From contig CM043956.1 of the NCBI GenBank assembly GCA_014529385.2, positions 87,845,721 through 87,909,720 on the forward strand: DNA of 64,000 nt, in the 5' to 3' direction. The notes below the pieces were generated by a model, which saw only the letters and a list, made by a program, of their open reading frames with translations, was not told the origin of the DNA and did not search any database. Positions 9,987 through 21,224 of the stretch are shown piece after piece. Each line of letters opens with the position of its first letter. The stretch's first letter is position 1. Made by a program: the position numbers and the translations under genes. Source of the DNA: Adiantum capillus-veneris. Lineage: Eukaryota > Streptophyta > Polypodiopsida > Polypodiales > Pteridaceae.

Positions 9987-11073
9987 GTTAGTATTGCAGT
10001 TTCAAGTTATGCATCATTGCATATACGAGACCATAGAAATATATTATTTACCTTATGAAAAGAAAACACGGACCGAAACCACGGGGCTTAACCCCAAGAA
10101 ACTCGGCATATGTTTTACAAGTAGGAAAGATTGTCTGGTTAAATTGGTTGCTATAGGAAAGAATTGTTGTCCAAAACCTTCGATAGGGTTTCTCCCAAGT
10201 CTCTCTACTTATTAACGCTAGTATTATGTGGCAGTTGCCGAGGCGTGATGAGGCCCAGGATGGCACCGCTGATGCTGTGATGGGAGTACACCCAGATTAG
10301 CCCAGCTGGATACTGCAGTTTTGTTTTCCCGTGGCGTGAGGATAATGCCCAGATTGGCATTATTTATTTTCCGTGGCGGGAGTACGTCGAGATTAGCACA
10401 ACGAGTACTTGTCGACCGGTATAGGACGCTCATGAGGAAAAGGGTTTTTATAAATAATGTACATACCGATCGGACATAATAGCGCCAGTAGAGATTCTTA
10501 AGTGAACCTAATCCAAGGGTTGGTGGTTTAAAATTGAATGACTTCTTGTTTGACTATTGTTTGTAATACTGTTTGAAGGGTTGTTTTAACGAACCAGTAT
10601 CATAAATAAAGTAAAGGAACATGTATGTTTAAACAGTGTGGTAGTAATTAGATAACAAAAGAAGGGTGAGTGTGGTGTGGAAAGTGGGAGAATGATACCC
10701 TGACGGTATCATTCTATGGACAGGTGCACCCGATGAGTCGGGTAACTTTCCAACGCTAGAAATTGTTTTTTTTTAAGTCATAAATATTGAAAGAGACAAA
10801 CCTTGGCGGCTGTGCTTCTGAAACATGGGGAAAAAAGCGCACAGGTTGGTCACTCTAAGATTTATACTTTTAGGTATAATTGATTATAGATAGTTTTTAG
10901 ATAGGGTTATGGTGGTCACGCTCCGCCATAGCGAGATAGGACCAATCCTTCACTAACGGTTCATGCCCGTGGCTACGTAGTAGCTAAGGCAATGTTCGTT
11001 GGTTTTTCTTTTTCAGGATTGGAGACCTATCAAAGGTACTCCGATCCTCTCAAAAAGGGGTAGGACCTCACAC

Positions 11074-11085
11074 TGGTATCAGAGA
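11074..11085 (+). other. Gypsy-L primer-binding site (iMet tRNA)
   Basis: TGGTATCAGAGA, one base after the LTR end, matches the iMet complement at 11 of 12 positions. The second Gypsy-L interior has the exact TGGTATCAGAGC at 47340-47351. Confidence 0.9.
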
Positions 11086-11141
11086 CTAGGTTAAAGCTTG
11101 GGGAGATTTTTAGATTAATGCTTGGATATTGAAGGATGTGA

Positions 11142-11707
11142 ATGTTTGAAATAATAGAAGAACCTAGAAAAATTGTTTTGAGTTTTTATATGGCATTGAA
11201 GACTGAACTTTCCTGGTACAGGAAAATGTTCATTCAGCCTACCAAAAATTCCAGGTGTTCACCATCATGTTTGAAAATGCATGCCAAGCACCAAATTATC
11301 AGTTTTGAAAAAGAGTGATGATGATTTTGGATAGGGTGTTTGCACCACCTATCCCAAGGGTGCATAGAGGATGGGGAATCAACTGGAGTCCATCTGGATG
11401 AATCTATACCATCGATGCTGACAAGATATGGTGCATGGATACCAACCTTAAGAAACTTCGATGGGCAGAGGAGTTAAAAGTCATCGAAGTTTATCTTTTC
11501 ATTGGTACAAAGAATACGGATGCTACCATTACCTTGGGAGGAGAAAAGATATCTCAGACTCAATGGGTCTATAACCAAGTTACAAAAGTTATCCATGGTG
11601 CTAGGATTCGACCCATATGTGTATTTCGTAGCTTTCAAGGGTCAAAATAAACCTATTATTTTGATCCTTTAGCCTATCCTTTTGTAGTCACTAAACTCAA
11701 AATATAG
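11142..11707 (+). pseudogene. Gypsy-L leader ORF, damaged copy
   Basis: Lies between the primer-binding site and gag. It is the damaged counterpart of the ORF pair at 47402-47973, sharing the starting MFEIIEEPRKI segment and, in the second frame, the stretch around DTNLKKLRWAEELKV. Here a TGA replaces the GGA codon at 11399-11401 and a TAA follows SFQGSK at 11648. I do not recognise the protein. It would lie inside the proposed gag intron. Confidence 0.5.
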
Positions 11708-11883
11708 AGACATTACAATCCTTGTACCTAAAGACTACCAACCTTGGTAGCAAATAATGTGTATATAAATAAAGTGTGGATTAATATTATCTTTTGTTTG
11801 TGTTATTGTCTGATCAAGTTTTGCCTTAAAGTGGATTAAAGTTAGAGTATCCAATAAAGTTTCACTTAATCTATATTGCACAG

Positions 11884-13179
11884 AGTGCGGTGTACACATC
11901 TCTTCAAGAGAAAAAGCTACTTCTCAAGCAAGCTAAACTTCCCTCTTTCAAAGGGGAAGGAGACCTAGTTGAGCGCGATGCAGAAGCGTGGCTCAAAGAG
12001 ATGGAGGATTATTTTGTTGCATGCTGGTAATACTCCCGATAACCAAGCAATGTTGGCGATGTTTCGTCTCACAGGGGATGCCAAGCTTTGGTGGAAACAA
12101 CACTGCAAAGATAATCAAGTAGCTCAAAACACTCAAACTTGGGAAGATATTAAGTATGCTGTCAAAGGACGTTATCTTCCACCTACACACAAATCCCTTA
12201 AGATGAATGAATTCTTCAACTTACTCAGCTTCATCTTACAGTGGAGGAATACTACTCCAAATTTATAACTCTTAGGCGCTATGCTCCACCAATGACCGCA
12301 AATCAACAAGTAGCCCGTTTCTACCAAGGGCTAAATTCTCCTTTAAATACACGTCTAGAATCCATGAGGCCTGTAAATTTGCAAGATGCTCTTTTAAGAG
12401 CTAAACCCTTAGCTAAAGAGATGTCAAACTCTCAAAGGGTACGAAATGGAAATAGAAGGAATGCTCGAAGAATAGGACGGCCTATGATGTGGAACCAAAG
12501 GCAAGTTCACCCAGTTCATCAAACTCATCCAATAGTTGCAGCTTCAGCAAATGGAACTCAAAATGCAGATCTTAGATGCTATGAATGCAACGAGCTAGGA
12601 CATTTCAGGAATGTATGTGTAAGGCGAGTCTCCGCAACAAATACACCTAATCGAGCTAGAGGACGAGGCCAAATAATAAATCGTGGAGGAAGAAATGGAG
12701 GACGAGGTCGAGGGCGCGGAATGGCTCCCAGAGTCAACGCTATCATAGGAGAACCAACATTGGGAGAAGAACAAGAGGAAAGAGAAACTCTACATGCTGC
12801 AATTGATAACCCAAGAGCAAGACAACAATATGCTGCCATTCAAACACCTGCAAATCACCAAGGTGAAACATTTGAGCTTCTTATTGATTGTGGTAGTACT
12901 CACTCTTTCTTGTCACCTAAATATTTAAGGAGGTTAGGATTTAATCAACACCCTGCAAGAAAGATGAGAGTTGAATTAGCCAATGGAAAGGAGGTGTTAT
13001 CTCAGTACACTGTGGGAAAAATAGATTTCAAGTTGGGAGAATACTGTACTTCAGCTACTTTTCGAACATTACCCATAGGAATCTATGATGGAATTCTCGG
13101 AATGGATTGGTTAGCCAGTCATAATGCCAATATCCATTGTGCCCAAGGAAGTGTTAGTTTTGTGGACAGCCAAGGTTAA
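11884..13179 (+). pseudogene. Gypsy-L gag and protease
   Basis: The gag core opens at 11884 (SLQEKKLLLKQAKLPSF, then a run ending AEAWLKEMEDYF) with no ATG of its own. A frameshift near 12025 moves the reading to the frame of 11969-12268, and another near 12240 moves it to the 312-codon ORF at 12241-13179. That ORF carries a CCHC knuckle (CYECNELGHFRNVC, near 12578), an RG-rich patch, and a retropepsin with DCGSTHSF (near 12887) and GILGMDWL. It ends with TAA at 13177-13179 where the frame should run on to reverse transcriptase. Gag builds the particle and the protease would mature it. Confidence 0.82.
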
Positions 13180-13651
13180 GAAGTCACTATTCAAGGCCAG
13201 AATGGACGACCAAAATCTTACTTGGTCAAAGCTAATCGTCTTTTGAAAGGGTTACGCAAGGGTCAACAAATTTTTGTAGTCAAGCTAAACAAAGTAGAAA
13301 AACCTTCCTCCAACCCTGAACCAATGTGGCTAGAAGAATTTTCGGATGTTTTCCCGGCTGAACTTTCTGAACTACCACCACCTAGGGAGGTAGACCATGA
13401 AATCAAATTTTTCCAGGTAGTGAACTAGTCTCAAGAGCGCCGTACAAGATGTCACTTCCAGAGGCTATAGAACTCAAGGAGAAGCTCAAGCAGTTGATTC
13501 AGCAAGGGTTTATCCAACCTAGTACATCTCCATGGGGTGCACCTGCTCTCTTCCAAAACAAAAAGGATGGCTCTCTTCGACTTTGCATAGATTATAGGGG
13601 CTTAAATTAGGTTACCATCAAGAATAAATACCCAATTCCTCGTATTGATGA
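13180..13651 (+). pseudogene. Gypsy-L reverse transcriptase, N-terminal part
   Basis: Continues from the protease through the FSDVFPAELSELPPPR linker to the first reverse transcriptase motifs ([49 protein letters not shown]). It has frame damage near 13425 and a stop near 13607 (LN*VTIKN). Copia-2 cuts it at 13652. The next family motif (FSKIDLRSGYHQ) is absent on both sides, so the gene had already lost part of its palm domain. Confidence 0.8.
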
Positions 13652-13843
13652 TGAAGGAGTACGAGCGGAAGTCCGACGCAAGAGAGAGTGCGAGAAGAAG
13701 AGCACGACGATATGGTGAACTCGCTCTACTGTAATGTGTAGAGCATAGTGAGTTCTTATTTGGTTTTAACAAAAGAATATGTGTACATACCTGGCGGCCC
13801 GCCCACTTACCTGGGCGACCACATTGGGCTTTATACCCCAACA
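13652..13843 (-). repeat. Copia-2 3' LTR
   Basis: 192 bp, TGAAGG…CCAACA as written on the plus strand. It matches 18997-19188 with four substitutions. Confidence 0.95.
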
Positions 13844-13858
13844 ACCTCCCACTTAAAG
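13844..13858 (-). other. Copia-2 polypurine tract
   Basis: On the minus strand this reads CTTTAAGTGGGAGGT, next to the 3' LTR. Confidence 0.8.
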
Positions 13859-13920
13859 TCCAATGTGGTACTTTAAGTGTGAGAGAAGCTAATATACAAG
13901 AGATGTAGAGAAGTGATGTA

Positions 13921-14547
13921 CTACCCTACACCTAACTGCTTGCGAAAATGCGCAAAGCTCTCTGAGGGAAGTCCTTTTGTAAGTAGATCAGTAGGATTTT
14001 GTGTGGTGTGAACTTTGACAAGCTGAAGTTGCTTATCCTCGAGCATTTCCCTGATGAAATGATACTTCACATCCATATGCTTTGTCTTTGAGTGATAAAC
14101 TGGATTGCGAGCCAATTGTATAGCACTTTGACTATCACAATATAACACAGGCATCTTTTCTTTGATTCCCAAATCTGTTACTAGTCGATTAAGCCAAATT
14201 GATTCTTTGCATGCCTCTGATGCTGCAACATATTCAGCCTCTGTAGTAGACTGAGTAACACAATCTTGTAATCTAGAACGCCATGATACTGCTCCACCAG
14301 TCAATGTAAAGACATACCCTGATGTAGACCTTCGGTTGTCTAAGTCACCTGCATAATCTGAGTCTGTAAAACCCTTTACACTTAGCTCCTGACCATAGCA
14401 TATACGCATACTCTTTGTAGCTTTCAGGTATCTCAATATTCCTTTCACTGCCTCCCAATGTTTCTTGCCTGGGTTTGACATGTATCGACTTACTAACCCA
14501 CTGAAAATGCAATGTCTGGGCGAGTAGCAATCATTGCATACATCAAA
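13921..14547 (-). pseudogene. Copia-2 RNase H
   Basis: Minus strand, the same overall frame as the rest of Copia-2. It starts after a one-base insertion near 14553 and a compensating one-base loss near 14495, which scramble the VGSLMYAMIATRPDIA block. Then come SRYMSNPGKKHW, the RNase H signature DSDYAGDLDNRRSTSGY, STTEAEYVA, YCDSQSAIQLARN and KTKHMDVKYHF, ending LGVG*. The domain itself looks intact. Confidence 0.88.
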
Positions 14548-15501
14548 CTAACCCACTGCAGATGCATATGGAATCTTATCCATTTCAGCTTGTTCTTCCT
14601 CAGACACAAGACAATCTTGTTTTCTAAGTTTCACATATGGTGGCAATGGAACACTCAATGCCTTTCCCTTCTCCATATTGAAACGTTGCAAAACCTTGTC
14701 AATATACTCTGTTTGAGATAACCAAATCAACTTCTTTGATCTGTCTCTCTCAATGCGCATACCAAGTATATGACTTGCCTCACCCATGTCTTTCATGTCA
14801 AACGATTTTGCCATCTTTCACTTCAAAGCTGAAATTTCTTCCAAGTGCTTGCCAGCAATCAACATGTCATCCACATACAAAATAAGGATCAACCAACTAC
14901 CATCCTTAGCCTTCTTTGTATATAGACTATGATCGAACTCACTACGTTTGTAGCCTTGAGAAAGCATAAACTTGTTGAATTTATGGTACCATGCCCTCGG
15001 TGATTGTTTTAAGCCATAAAGACTCTTTAACAACTGGCATACCCAATCTTCCTTGCCTTTCTCAACAAACCCTTCTGGCTGCTGCATGTAAATTTCCACA
15101 TCTAAATCACCATGCAAGAATGCTGTCTTGACATCCATTTGGTGCAACACCAAATCTAATATGGCAACCAATGCAAGAAAGCATCTCAATGTAGTCATTT
15201 TGACCACTGGAGAGAAGACTTCATCAAAGTCAATGCCTTGTTCTTGCTTAAAGCCCTTGGCAACAAGCCTTGCTTTGTACTTTGGCTGACTATCATGAGC
15301 AGTGATCTTATACCTGTAAACCCATTTACAAGGTAGAGCCTTTTTGCCCCGTGGTAATTTAACTAGCTTCCATGTTTGGTTTTTATGCAGAGATGTCATC
15401 TCTGATTGCATGGCCAATTTCCAATTCCCGGAGTCCTTCATTTGCACTGCTTCCTTGTAACATGAAGGCTCATTGCAATCAGGCAACATGACATAGTTCA
15501 T
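14548..15501 (-). pseudogene. Copia-2 reverse transcriptase
   Basis: Motifs in order: WKLAMQSEMTSL, ALPCKWVYRYK, KARLVAKGFKQ, IDFDEVFSPVVKMTT, HQMDVKTAFLHGDL, LLKSLYGLKQSPRAWY and the catalytic YVDDMLIAG (near 14862-14875). TGA at 14818-14820 interrupts the frame between ISALK and KMAKSFDMKDMG; this is one of the in-frame stops that make the polyprotein defective. Confidence 0.9.
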
Positions 15502-15543
15502 AGATGGAACAAACCTATCAGGAGGTCGCGTGACACGTCCAGA

Positions 15544-16692
15544 TCAACGCACAATAGATGGCTCAGGCTCAGTCACAACCTGTGGTTCCAATCTATCCTG
15601 TCCTTGCTCCTGTTGAGCCCTGACATTTTGTCTTGCACGTGCAGGTCCATCTTCTTGGAAGACAACTCTTCTAATCTCCTCAACCCTCTCTGGTTTAGAA
15701 TGATATTTGGCTTCATTAAAGTGAACATCATTGCCGCGGATAACCTTTCTGAATTCGGGATCCCAAAGTCTGTACCCCATCTCACAAGAATTACCATAGC
15801 CTAGAAAGATGCACTTTCTACTCTTTGGCTCAAGTTTGTTCCTAAATTCCTTTGCAACGTGAGTATATGCCTCATAGCCAAAGACTCTGAGATGCTTGTA
15901 TGAGGGCACCTTGCCTGACCATACCATCTCTGGCACTGAATCCTTCTGCAAAACCTTGCTAGGAGATCTATTTACAAAATGAACAGTTGTTGATACAGCT
16001 TCAACCCAAAACCCATTTGGCAGTTGTGCATTAGACAACATACTTCTGACCTTCTCTTGTATGGTACTATTCATCCTCTCAGCAACACCATTTTGAGGAG
16101 GATTGTAAGGAGCAGTAAGTTCACGTTTTATACCTTTTGACTCACAAAAGTCCTGAAAGGCCTTCGAAACATACTCTCCACCATTGTCAGTGCGTAAGCA
16201 TTTAAGCTTCTTGCCACTCTGATTCTCCACAAGTGTCACAAACGTTTTGAAAACACTAAACGCTTCATCCTTGTGCTTGAGAAAGTAAACCCATACTTTC
16301 CTCGAGTAATCATCTATAAATGTCATAAAGTAAGAAGCTCCCCCTAGAGATAGGTTAGGCATAGGTCCACACAAATCACTATGAACAAGTGCCAACTGTG
16401 TATCTCTTCTACTGCTTCTATGCTTATTTGGCTGCTGTGTTTGCTTACCATACAGACAATGTTCACAGAATTCAAAATCATTAAATGAAAAGCCAGGCAA
16501 ATAACCAGAACGAGACAAGATTTCCATTCTCTTCTTGGACATATGTCCTAACCGGCTATGCCACAAAGAAACTTTCGGCTGCTCGGTTACATTGATTACA
16601 TTTTTAGAGACATTTGATACATAAATCATGTAAAGTCCTCCAGACTTTACTCCATGTGATACTGTTATAGAACCCTTGGATATCTTCCACAT
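15544..16692 (-). pseudogene. Copia-2 integrase
   Basis: 382 open codons in frame with gag-protease, between TGA at 16699-16701 and TGA at 15544-15546. The zinc region is H-x3-H (HSRLGHMSKKRM) with C-x2-C (CEHCLYG). The DDE core has HSDLCGP, TDNGGEYVS and PPQNGVAERMN, so all three acidic residues are present. The C-terminal part has the Copia GKVPSYKHLRVFG and CIFLGYG motifs. Confidence 0.9.
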
Positions 16693-16698
16693 GTTCTG

Positions 16699-17898
16699 TC
16701 AAAAAGTGGTGACGTAGCCAGCATCATCAAGTAAACCTCTGCTAATCAAGCTCTTTGTAATTGCGGGAACATATCTCACATTCTTCAGCGTGAAAGAAGA
16801 GCCATTCTGAAACTTCAATTGAACATCTCCAACACATAAAATCTCACATGTCTTCCCATTGCCTAGCCGAACATGATCTTTAGTGGTCACATAAGAGGTA
16901 AACCACTCCTTGTTTGGAGACACATGAAGTGATGCCCCTGAGTCTATAATCCAGTCACTCAGTGCATTTCCATCAGATGCTATAAGAAGAGCTGAGTCCA
17001 TTGTATTCTTCAAGAAGTAGATGTCTCCTGACACTAGACTCTCATCCTCTACAACAGTGTTTGTCACATTTATTTCTTGAATCTTCACTAAGGACTTGTT
17101 CTTCTCACCATGGTCTTCAGCTTTCTCTTTGCCTTTTTCTGCTTTCCATTCTCTGCAATCTCTTTTCATGTGACCCTTCTTGCCACAATGGTAGCATTCT
17201 ATGTCACTCTTGCCTTTAGCACTGCGGGACTTGCTACGAGACTGATTCCTCTTTCCACATTTGTACTTTTCTTTGGTCCTCCCCCTGACAACTAAGGCTG
17301 TTCCTTTGCCTTTGTCCATTGTCTTTCTATTGGTTTCTTCAGTAAGCAGAATTCCTTCTACATCTGCTATGTTCAAACCATCTGGAGGTGAAGAATTACT
17401 CAAATCTATGCGAAAAGTGTCCCAACTTTCCAGCAATGTGATCAACAGGACCATAGCTCTAACAGGTTCATCAAACTTGACACCTTGAGCTGACAACTGA
17501 CTATAGATTGTGTTGAATTCATTCAGATGATTGGACATAGGTGTCCCTTCTTTCATCTTCAAGTCAACAAGCTTCTTAAGCTAGTATACCTGTGAAGCTA
17601 CACTCTGCTTCTCGTAAAGATCACTCAGCTTTAACCATGCTTGATAGGCCGACATCTCGTCTGCTACATTGAAGTAAACGCTTTCTGCCAAAGTCAGCAT
17701 AATGGTAGAAAGTGCCAATTCATCCATTTCGCTCCATTCATCTTCGTCCATATCTTCTGGTTTTATCCCCTTGAGCTTTATAGGTTTTATCTGCTTCTTT
17801 TGTACCACCACGTGCCAAATCTGCTTCTTCCACAATGGGAAATTGGTTCCATCCAGCTTCTTGATATTGTAAAGAGCAGTGTCCTGTGATCCATCCAT
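16699..17898 (-). pseudogene. Copia-2 gag and protease
   Basis: Starts MDGSQDTALYNIKKLDGTNF at 17898. TAG at 17581-17583 splits gag after residue 105; the same frame continues through the gag core, a CCHC knuckle (CYHCGKKGHMKRDC, near 17190) and the protease (IIDSGASLHVSP, near 16948). It ends with TGA at 16699-16701. Both stops are single-codon defects in an otherwise unbroken frame. Confidence 0.9.
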
Positions 17899-18982
17899 AG
17901 CTACGCTTCACAGTAGTTTATTTTCCTGGGAAAAATTCGGCAGAGTTTCCCCTGTAAACTGACCTCTGAACCAATATCAACCTGTCAAATGAACCAAGAA
18001 AGCTTCAGATTTTGCAGAAATTTTGGCAAAGTCTCCTTTGTAAAATGGATTTGGTGTACTAAAAACAGACCAAAAAATAGCTCAAAAAACCATTGTCTCT
18101 CTAACACTGTAAGCTGTGGGTAAACCTGTCCTGCACCTGTACTGTCTCTGACCGTCCTGTCACTGTTCTGTAAGCATAGACCGCGACAATGCCTCAACGG
18201 CAGTAAAGCAAAGATGCAATCCCAACTGTCTAAATCACAGTCAATACATCCTAGCTGCCTATCTAAGTGTGCTCAAGGGATCGCTCCAAGACCTGTATCA
18301 CAGAAAGGATCTCAACATTCAAGAATCCCCCAGCTCAATAAAACCTCACTCAACCCTCAACAAAGGCTGCAGTAAATCTGACATTACATAGACTTCCCAC
18401 AAAGTCATACATCCACAAATTTCCCACTGTATGCTGTAACCGCTGCAGTGGTTGTTTGCTGCGTGACTCACAGCCAGCAAACCCTCAACAGACATACATC
18501 ATCTCTGACAATACATCCCATGTGGAAGTACCAGCAATGTCACGATGAAATCTGGAATATCAAGCAGCAAACACAAGCTAACTGATGAACTAGTGGATGT
18601 CGCCTACAGTCTGTTTGTAGATGCGCCCGTGTCGTATGTGACACGCCTCCAAGAACTGTGAGCCGTCCTTCGATGTGTAGCCAACCACAAATCAACACTC
18701 TGGGAGTGTCGATATCCTCAGCACCTGCAGTCGTAGGCCGAAAACCCCAAATTTGCAGAGTCGGATCTGCACCCGCTAAGACCACGTTGTCGAAAATGGC
18801 CTGCGCAGAACTTTGTCGAAGCCGAACGGTGATCGAGATGACCTCAGAATGAAATTCTGAGCACACCGAGCCCTACGAGCTCACCCACAAGATTTGGGGC
18901 CGTGTCTTTGCCTGTCGAATTTCACTCCAATCTTAGCTGGTGACTCTAGCCTCCTGCAGTGCTGCCCCGAGCCTCGATCTGA
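17899..18982 (-). other. Copia-2 long untranslated leader
   Basis: About 1.08 kb between the primer-binding site and gag, unusually long next to Copia-1 (about 0.26 kb) and Copia-3 (about 50 bp). I see no conserved ORF. The short open stretches in it are not supported by motifs. Confidence 0.6.
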
Positions 18983-18994
18983 GCTCTGATACCA
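18983..18994 (-). other. Copia-2 primer-binding site (iMet tRNA)
   Basis: GCTCTGATACCA on the plus strand, the exact reverse complement of TGGTATCAGAGC, two bases from the 5' LTR. Confidence 0.93.
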
Positions 18995-18996
18995 GT

Positions 18997-19188
18997 TGAA
19001 GGAGTACGAGCGGAAGTGCGACGCGAGAGAGAGTGCGAGAAGAAGAGAACGACGATATGGTGAACTCGCTCTACTGTAATGTGTAGAGCATAGTGAGTTC
19101 TTATTAGGTTTTAACAAAAGAATATGTGTACATACCTGGCGGCCCGCCCACTTACCTGGGCGACCACATTGGGCTTTATACCCCAACA
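18997..19188 (-). repeat. Copia-2 5' LTR
   Basis: 192 bp, paired with 13652-13843 and followed by the target duplication GATGA. Confidence 0.95.
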
Positions 19189-19898
19189 GATGATATCTCG
19201 AAACAGCTTTCGGACTTACGAATGCTCCTGCAACTTTCAATCGTCTGATGCACGATATCTTTAGAAAATTCTTGGACGATTTTGTCCTAGTATTCTTTGA
19301 CGATATCTTAATTTATTCCAAATCAGAGGAAGAGCATGAAGGACATGTTAGGAAAGTGTTAGAGCTTTTACGCCGAAATAAGCTGTATGCAAAGAAAAGT
19401 AAATGTACCTTCTTTACCCCTAAGGTCTGTTAGTAGGGTTTATCATTTCACCTAAAGGAGTCTCTGTTGACCTTGAAAAAGTCAAAGATATTGTGGAATG
19501 GCCTTAACCCACTTCACAAACTGAAGTCAGAGGGTTCTTAGGTAATCACAGGGTGGTACAGGATCTTTGTAAAGGACTATACTCTTAAAGCTGCACCACT
19601 AACCAACTTGCTAAAGAAAGGAGCTACGATACTTTGGGAAGAAAAACATGAATCTTGCTTAAAACAACTTAAGGAGTATCTTGCTTCATAACCTCTCTTA
19701 AAACTTCCAGACTTCATCCAAGAATTTGAGGTGATCACAAATGCTAGTAACCTTGCATTAGGAGGAGTCCTTACTCAAGAAGGAAGGCTTGTAGCTTATA
19801 CTTCTCGAAAGCTTAGGATTCATGAAGTGAATTATGCTACACATGATTTAGAATTGCTAGCAGTTATTCACGCTCTCAAGCTATGAAGACATTATCTA
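19189..19898 (+). pseudogene. Gypsy-L reverse transcriptase (rest) and start of RNase H
   Basis: Resumes after Copia-2 with DIS then, one base out of frame, KTAF running straight into GLTNAPATFNRLMHD, so a second stretch of the palm domain is missing. The catalytic segment is open in 19248-19433 (DDFVLVFFDDILIYSKS); it reads FFDD where Gypsy elements usually have F-[IV]-D-D. Stops near 19431 and 19506 and a shift near 19540 follow. The connection and RNase H start ([27 protein letters not shown]) lead to the ORF at 19899. TAA near 19689 and TGA near 19883 are further defects. Confidence 0.82.
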
Positions 19899-21224
19899 TT
19901 GGGACGCAAATTCCAATTGGTAACAGATCACAAGAGCCTTAAGTGGATTTTTACCCCACCTAGCCTTAACATGAGACAAAAGAGATGGATAGAGCTCATG
20001 CACAAATATGATTCTGATATTAAATTTAGAATAGGTAAGGATAATGTTGTGGCAGATGCCCTAAGCCGTAAAGCCTTTCTGGGGGCAATTTCCATGGCTA
20101 ACAACCCTATTTTAGACAAGGTCTCGGATGCTGTTGCTGCTATCAGAGATGCAGATTACCAGATGCTTGCTAGTATCCTATGTGAAGAGAGGGTATCATC
20201 AAATCAGCCTAAACCTCTACATTACTCCTTAGAAGATGGGAAAATTTACAATAGGAATCGACTATGCATACCTAAGGATTCTACCCTAAGGAATGCTATC
20301 CTATATGAATCACATGATGGCCCAACTTCAGGACATCCAGGTTATGCCAAAACCATCAATGCAATTCGTAGAAGTTACTATTGGCAAGGTATGAAGGGTG
20401 ATGTCCTTCGCTATGTCAAGCAGTGTTTGTCTTGTCAAAGGATTAAGGCAGAGAGACTAAAGATGCCAGTTAAATTACATCCTTCAGATATTCCCCAAAT
20501 GAAATGGGAATGTATTAGCATGGACTTTATCATTGGGTTTCCTTCTGTTCAAGCTGGCTATGATTCAATCATGGTCATAGTCAACTTGCTTACTAAAGTG
20601 GCTCACTTAATCCTAGTCAAGACAACCTTTACAGCTTCAGATATTGCTCGTCTGTTTGTGAAGGAGGTTTTCAGAATTCATGGTTTACCCAAGAGGATTG
20701 TCAGCGATCGTGATGCCAAGTTTACTTCAAAGTTTTGGGTATCATTGTTTCAAGCTATTGGAACCCATTTATGTTTTAGTAATGCTTATCATCCTCAAAC
20801 TGATGGCCAAACTGAAAGAGTTAATCAAGTAATTGAAGACATCCTCAAAGCCTACTGCAATAGAGAACCTCGCAAGTGGATTCAATACCTACCCTTGGTA
20901 GAGTATGCATACAATTCCTCTACTCATAGAAGTATTGGAATGACACCTTTTAATGCTCTTTATGGTCAAGAATGTTTATCACCTCTTAACTTTTCTGACC
21001 CCACTATAAGGGTAGAAGCCTCAAAGAAAATGCTTGAAGAAATGAAAGCTCAAACCAAAGCTATTCGAAGGGATATTCAAGCGGCTCAAGATCGACAAAA
21101 GAAGTACGCCGACTTAAAAAGACCTGATCGGATTTTCGAAGAAGGTGACAAAGTTTTCTTACGAGTAAAGCCCAAAAAGAGAAATTTGTCTCTCGGAAGG
21201 TATAAGAAGCGTAGCTACCGATAA
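19899..21224 (+). CDS. Gypsy-L RNase H (end) and integrase, 441 codons open
   Basis: The longest open part of Gypsy-L. It begins inside RNase H (VTDHKSLKWIF, DNVVADALSRK). The integrase has an H-H-C-C zinc finger (H-x4-HPGYAKT… C-LSCQ), then a core with MDFIIGFP, SDRDAKFTSKFW and AYHPQTDGQTERVNQ supplying D, D and E. The C-terminal part includes KYADLKRP and GDKVFLRVKP. It ends with TAA at 21222-21224, just before the conserved GPCEIIKVV. This is a fragment of a polyprotein, not a gene with its own start. Few defects in 1.3 kb suggest it decayed later than the gag and reverse transcriptase segments. Confidence 0.88.
   Translation: MGRKFQLVTDHKSLKWIFTPPSLNMRQKRWIELMHKYDSDIKFRIGKDNVVADALSRKAFLGAISMANNPILDKVSDAVAAIRDADYQMLASILCEERVSSNQPKPLHYSLEDGKIYNRNRLCIPKDSTLRNAILYESHDGPTSGHPGYAKTINAIRRSYYWQGMKGDVLRYVKQCLSCQRIKAERLKMPVKLHPSDIPQMKWECISMDFIIGFPSVQAGYDSIMVIVNLLTKVAHLILVKTTFTASDIARLFVKEVFRIHGLPKRIVSDRDAKFTSKFWVSLFQAIGTHLCFSNAYHPQTDGQTERVNQVIEDILKAYCNREPRKWIQYLPLVEYAYNSSTHRSIGMTPFNALYGQECLSPLNFSDPTIRVEASKKMLEEMKAQTKAIRRDIQAAQDRQKKYADLKRPDRIFEEGDKVFLRVKPKKRNLSLGRYKKRSYR

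Larger units (their letters stand above)
8499..11072 (+). repeat. Gypsy-L LTR1 (about 2.57 kb), shared by two interiors
   Basis: Begins TGTGGCCTTATC after a G-rich purine tract and ends CCTCACA just before an iMet-type primer-binding site. Counterparts are LTR2 (21511-22110, 27097-27684 and 46518-47338) and LTR3 (63462-63933). Upstream lies the 3' end of a chimera interior, downstream the 5' end of a Gypsy-L interior, so this LTR closes one element and opens the next. It contains a TATA box, a degenerate minisatellite, a 102-bp tandem pair, and a small conserved ORF at 9864 that may be a gag exon. LTRs of this length with iMet priming fit chromovirus-type Gypsy elements. Confidence 0.85.
13652..19188 (-). 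mobile_element. Copia-2, complete but defective Copia element
   Basis: 5,537 bp on the minus strand, inserted in the Gypsy-L reverse transcriptase. It has 192-bp LTRs (13652-13843, 18997-19188), an iMet primer-binding site, a purine tract and a perfect 5-bp duplication GATGA (13647-13651, 19189-19193). By eye the LTRs differ at four positions, about 98% identity, although the coding region carries four in-frame stops and two compensating one-base shifts. It may therefore have been copied by proteins supplied in trans. Confidence 0.95.

Noticed and set aside
18540-18866. ORF of 108 codons in the Copia-2 leader
   Set aside because: It lies in the untranslated leader, shows no motif and has no counterpart in the other elements.
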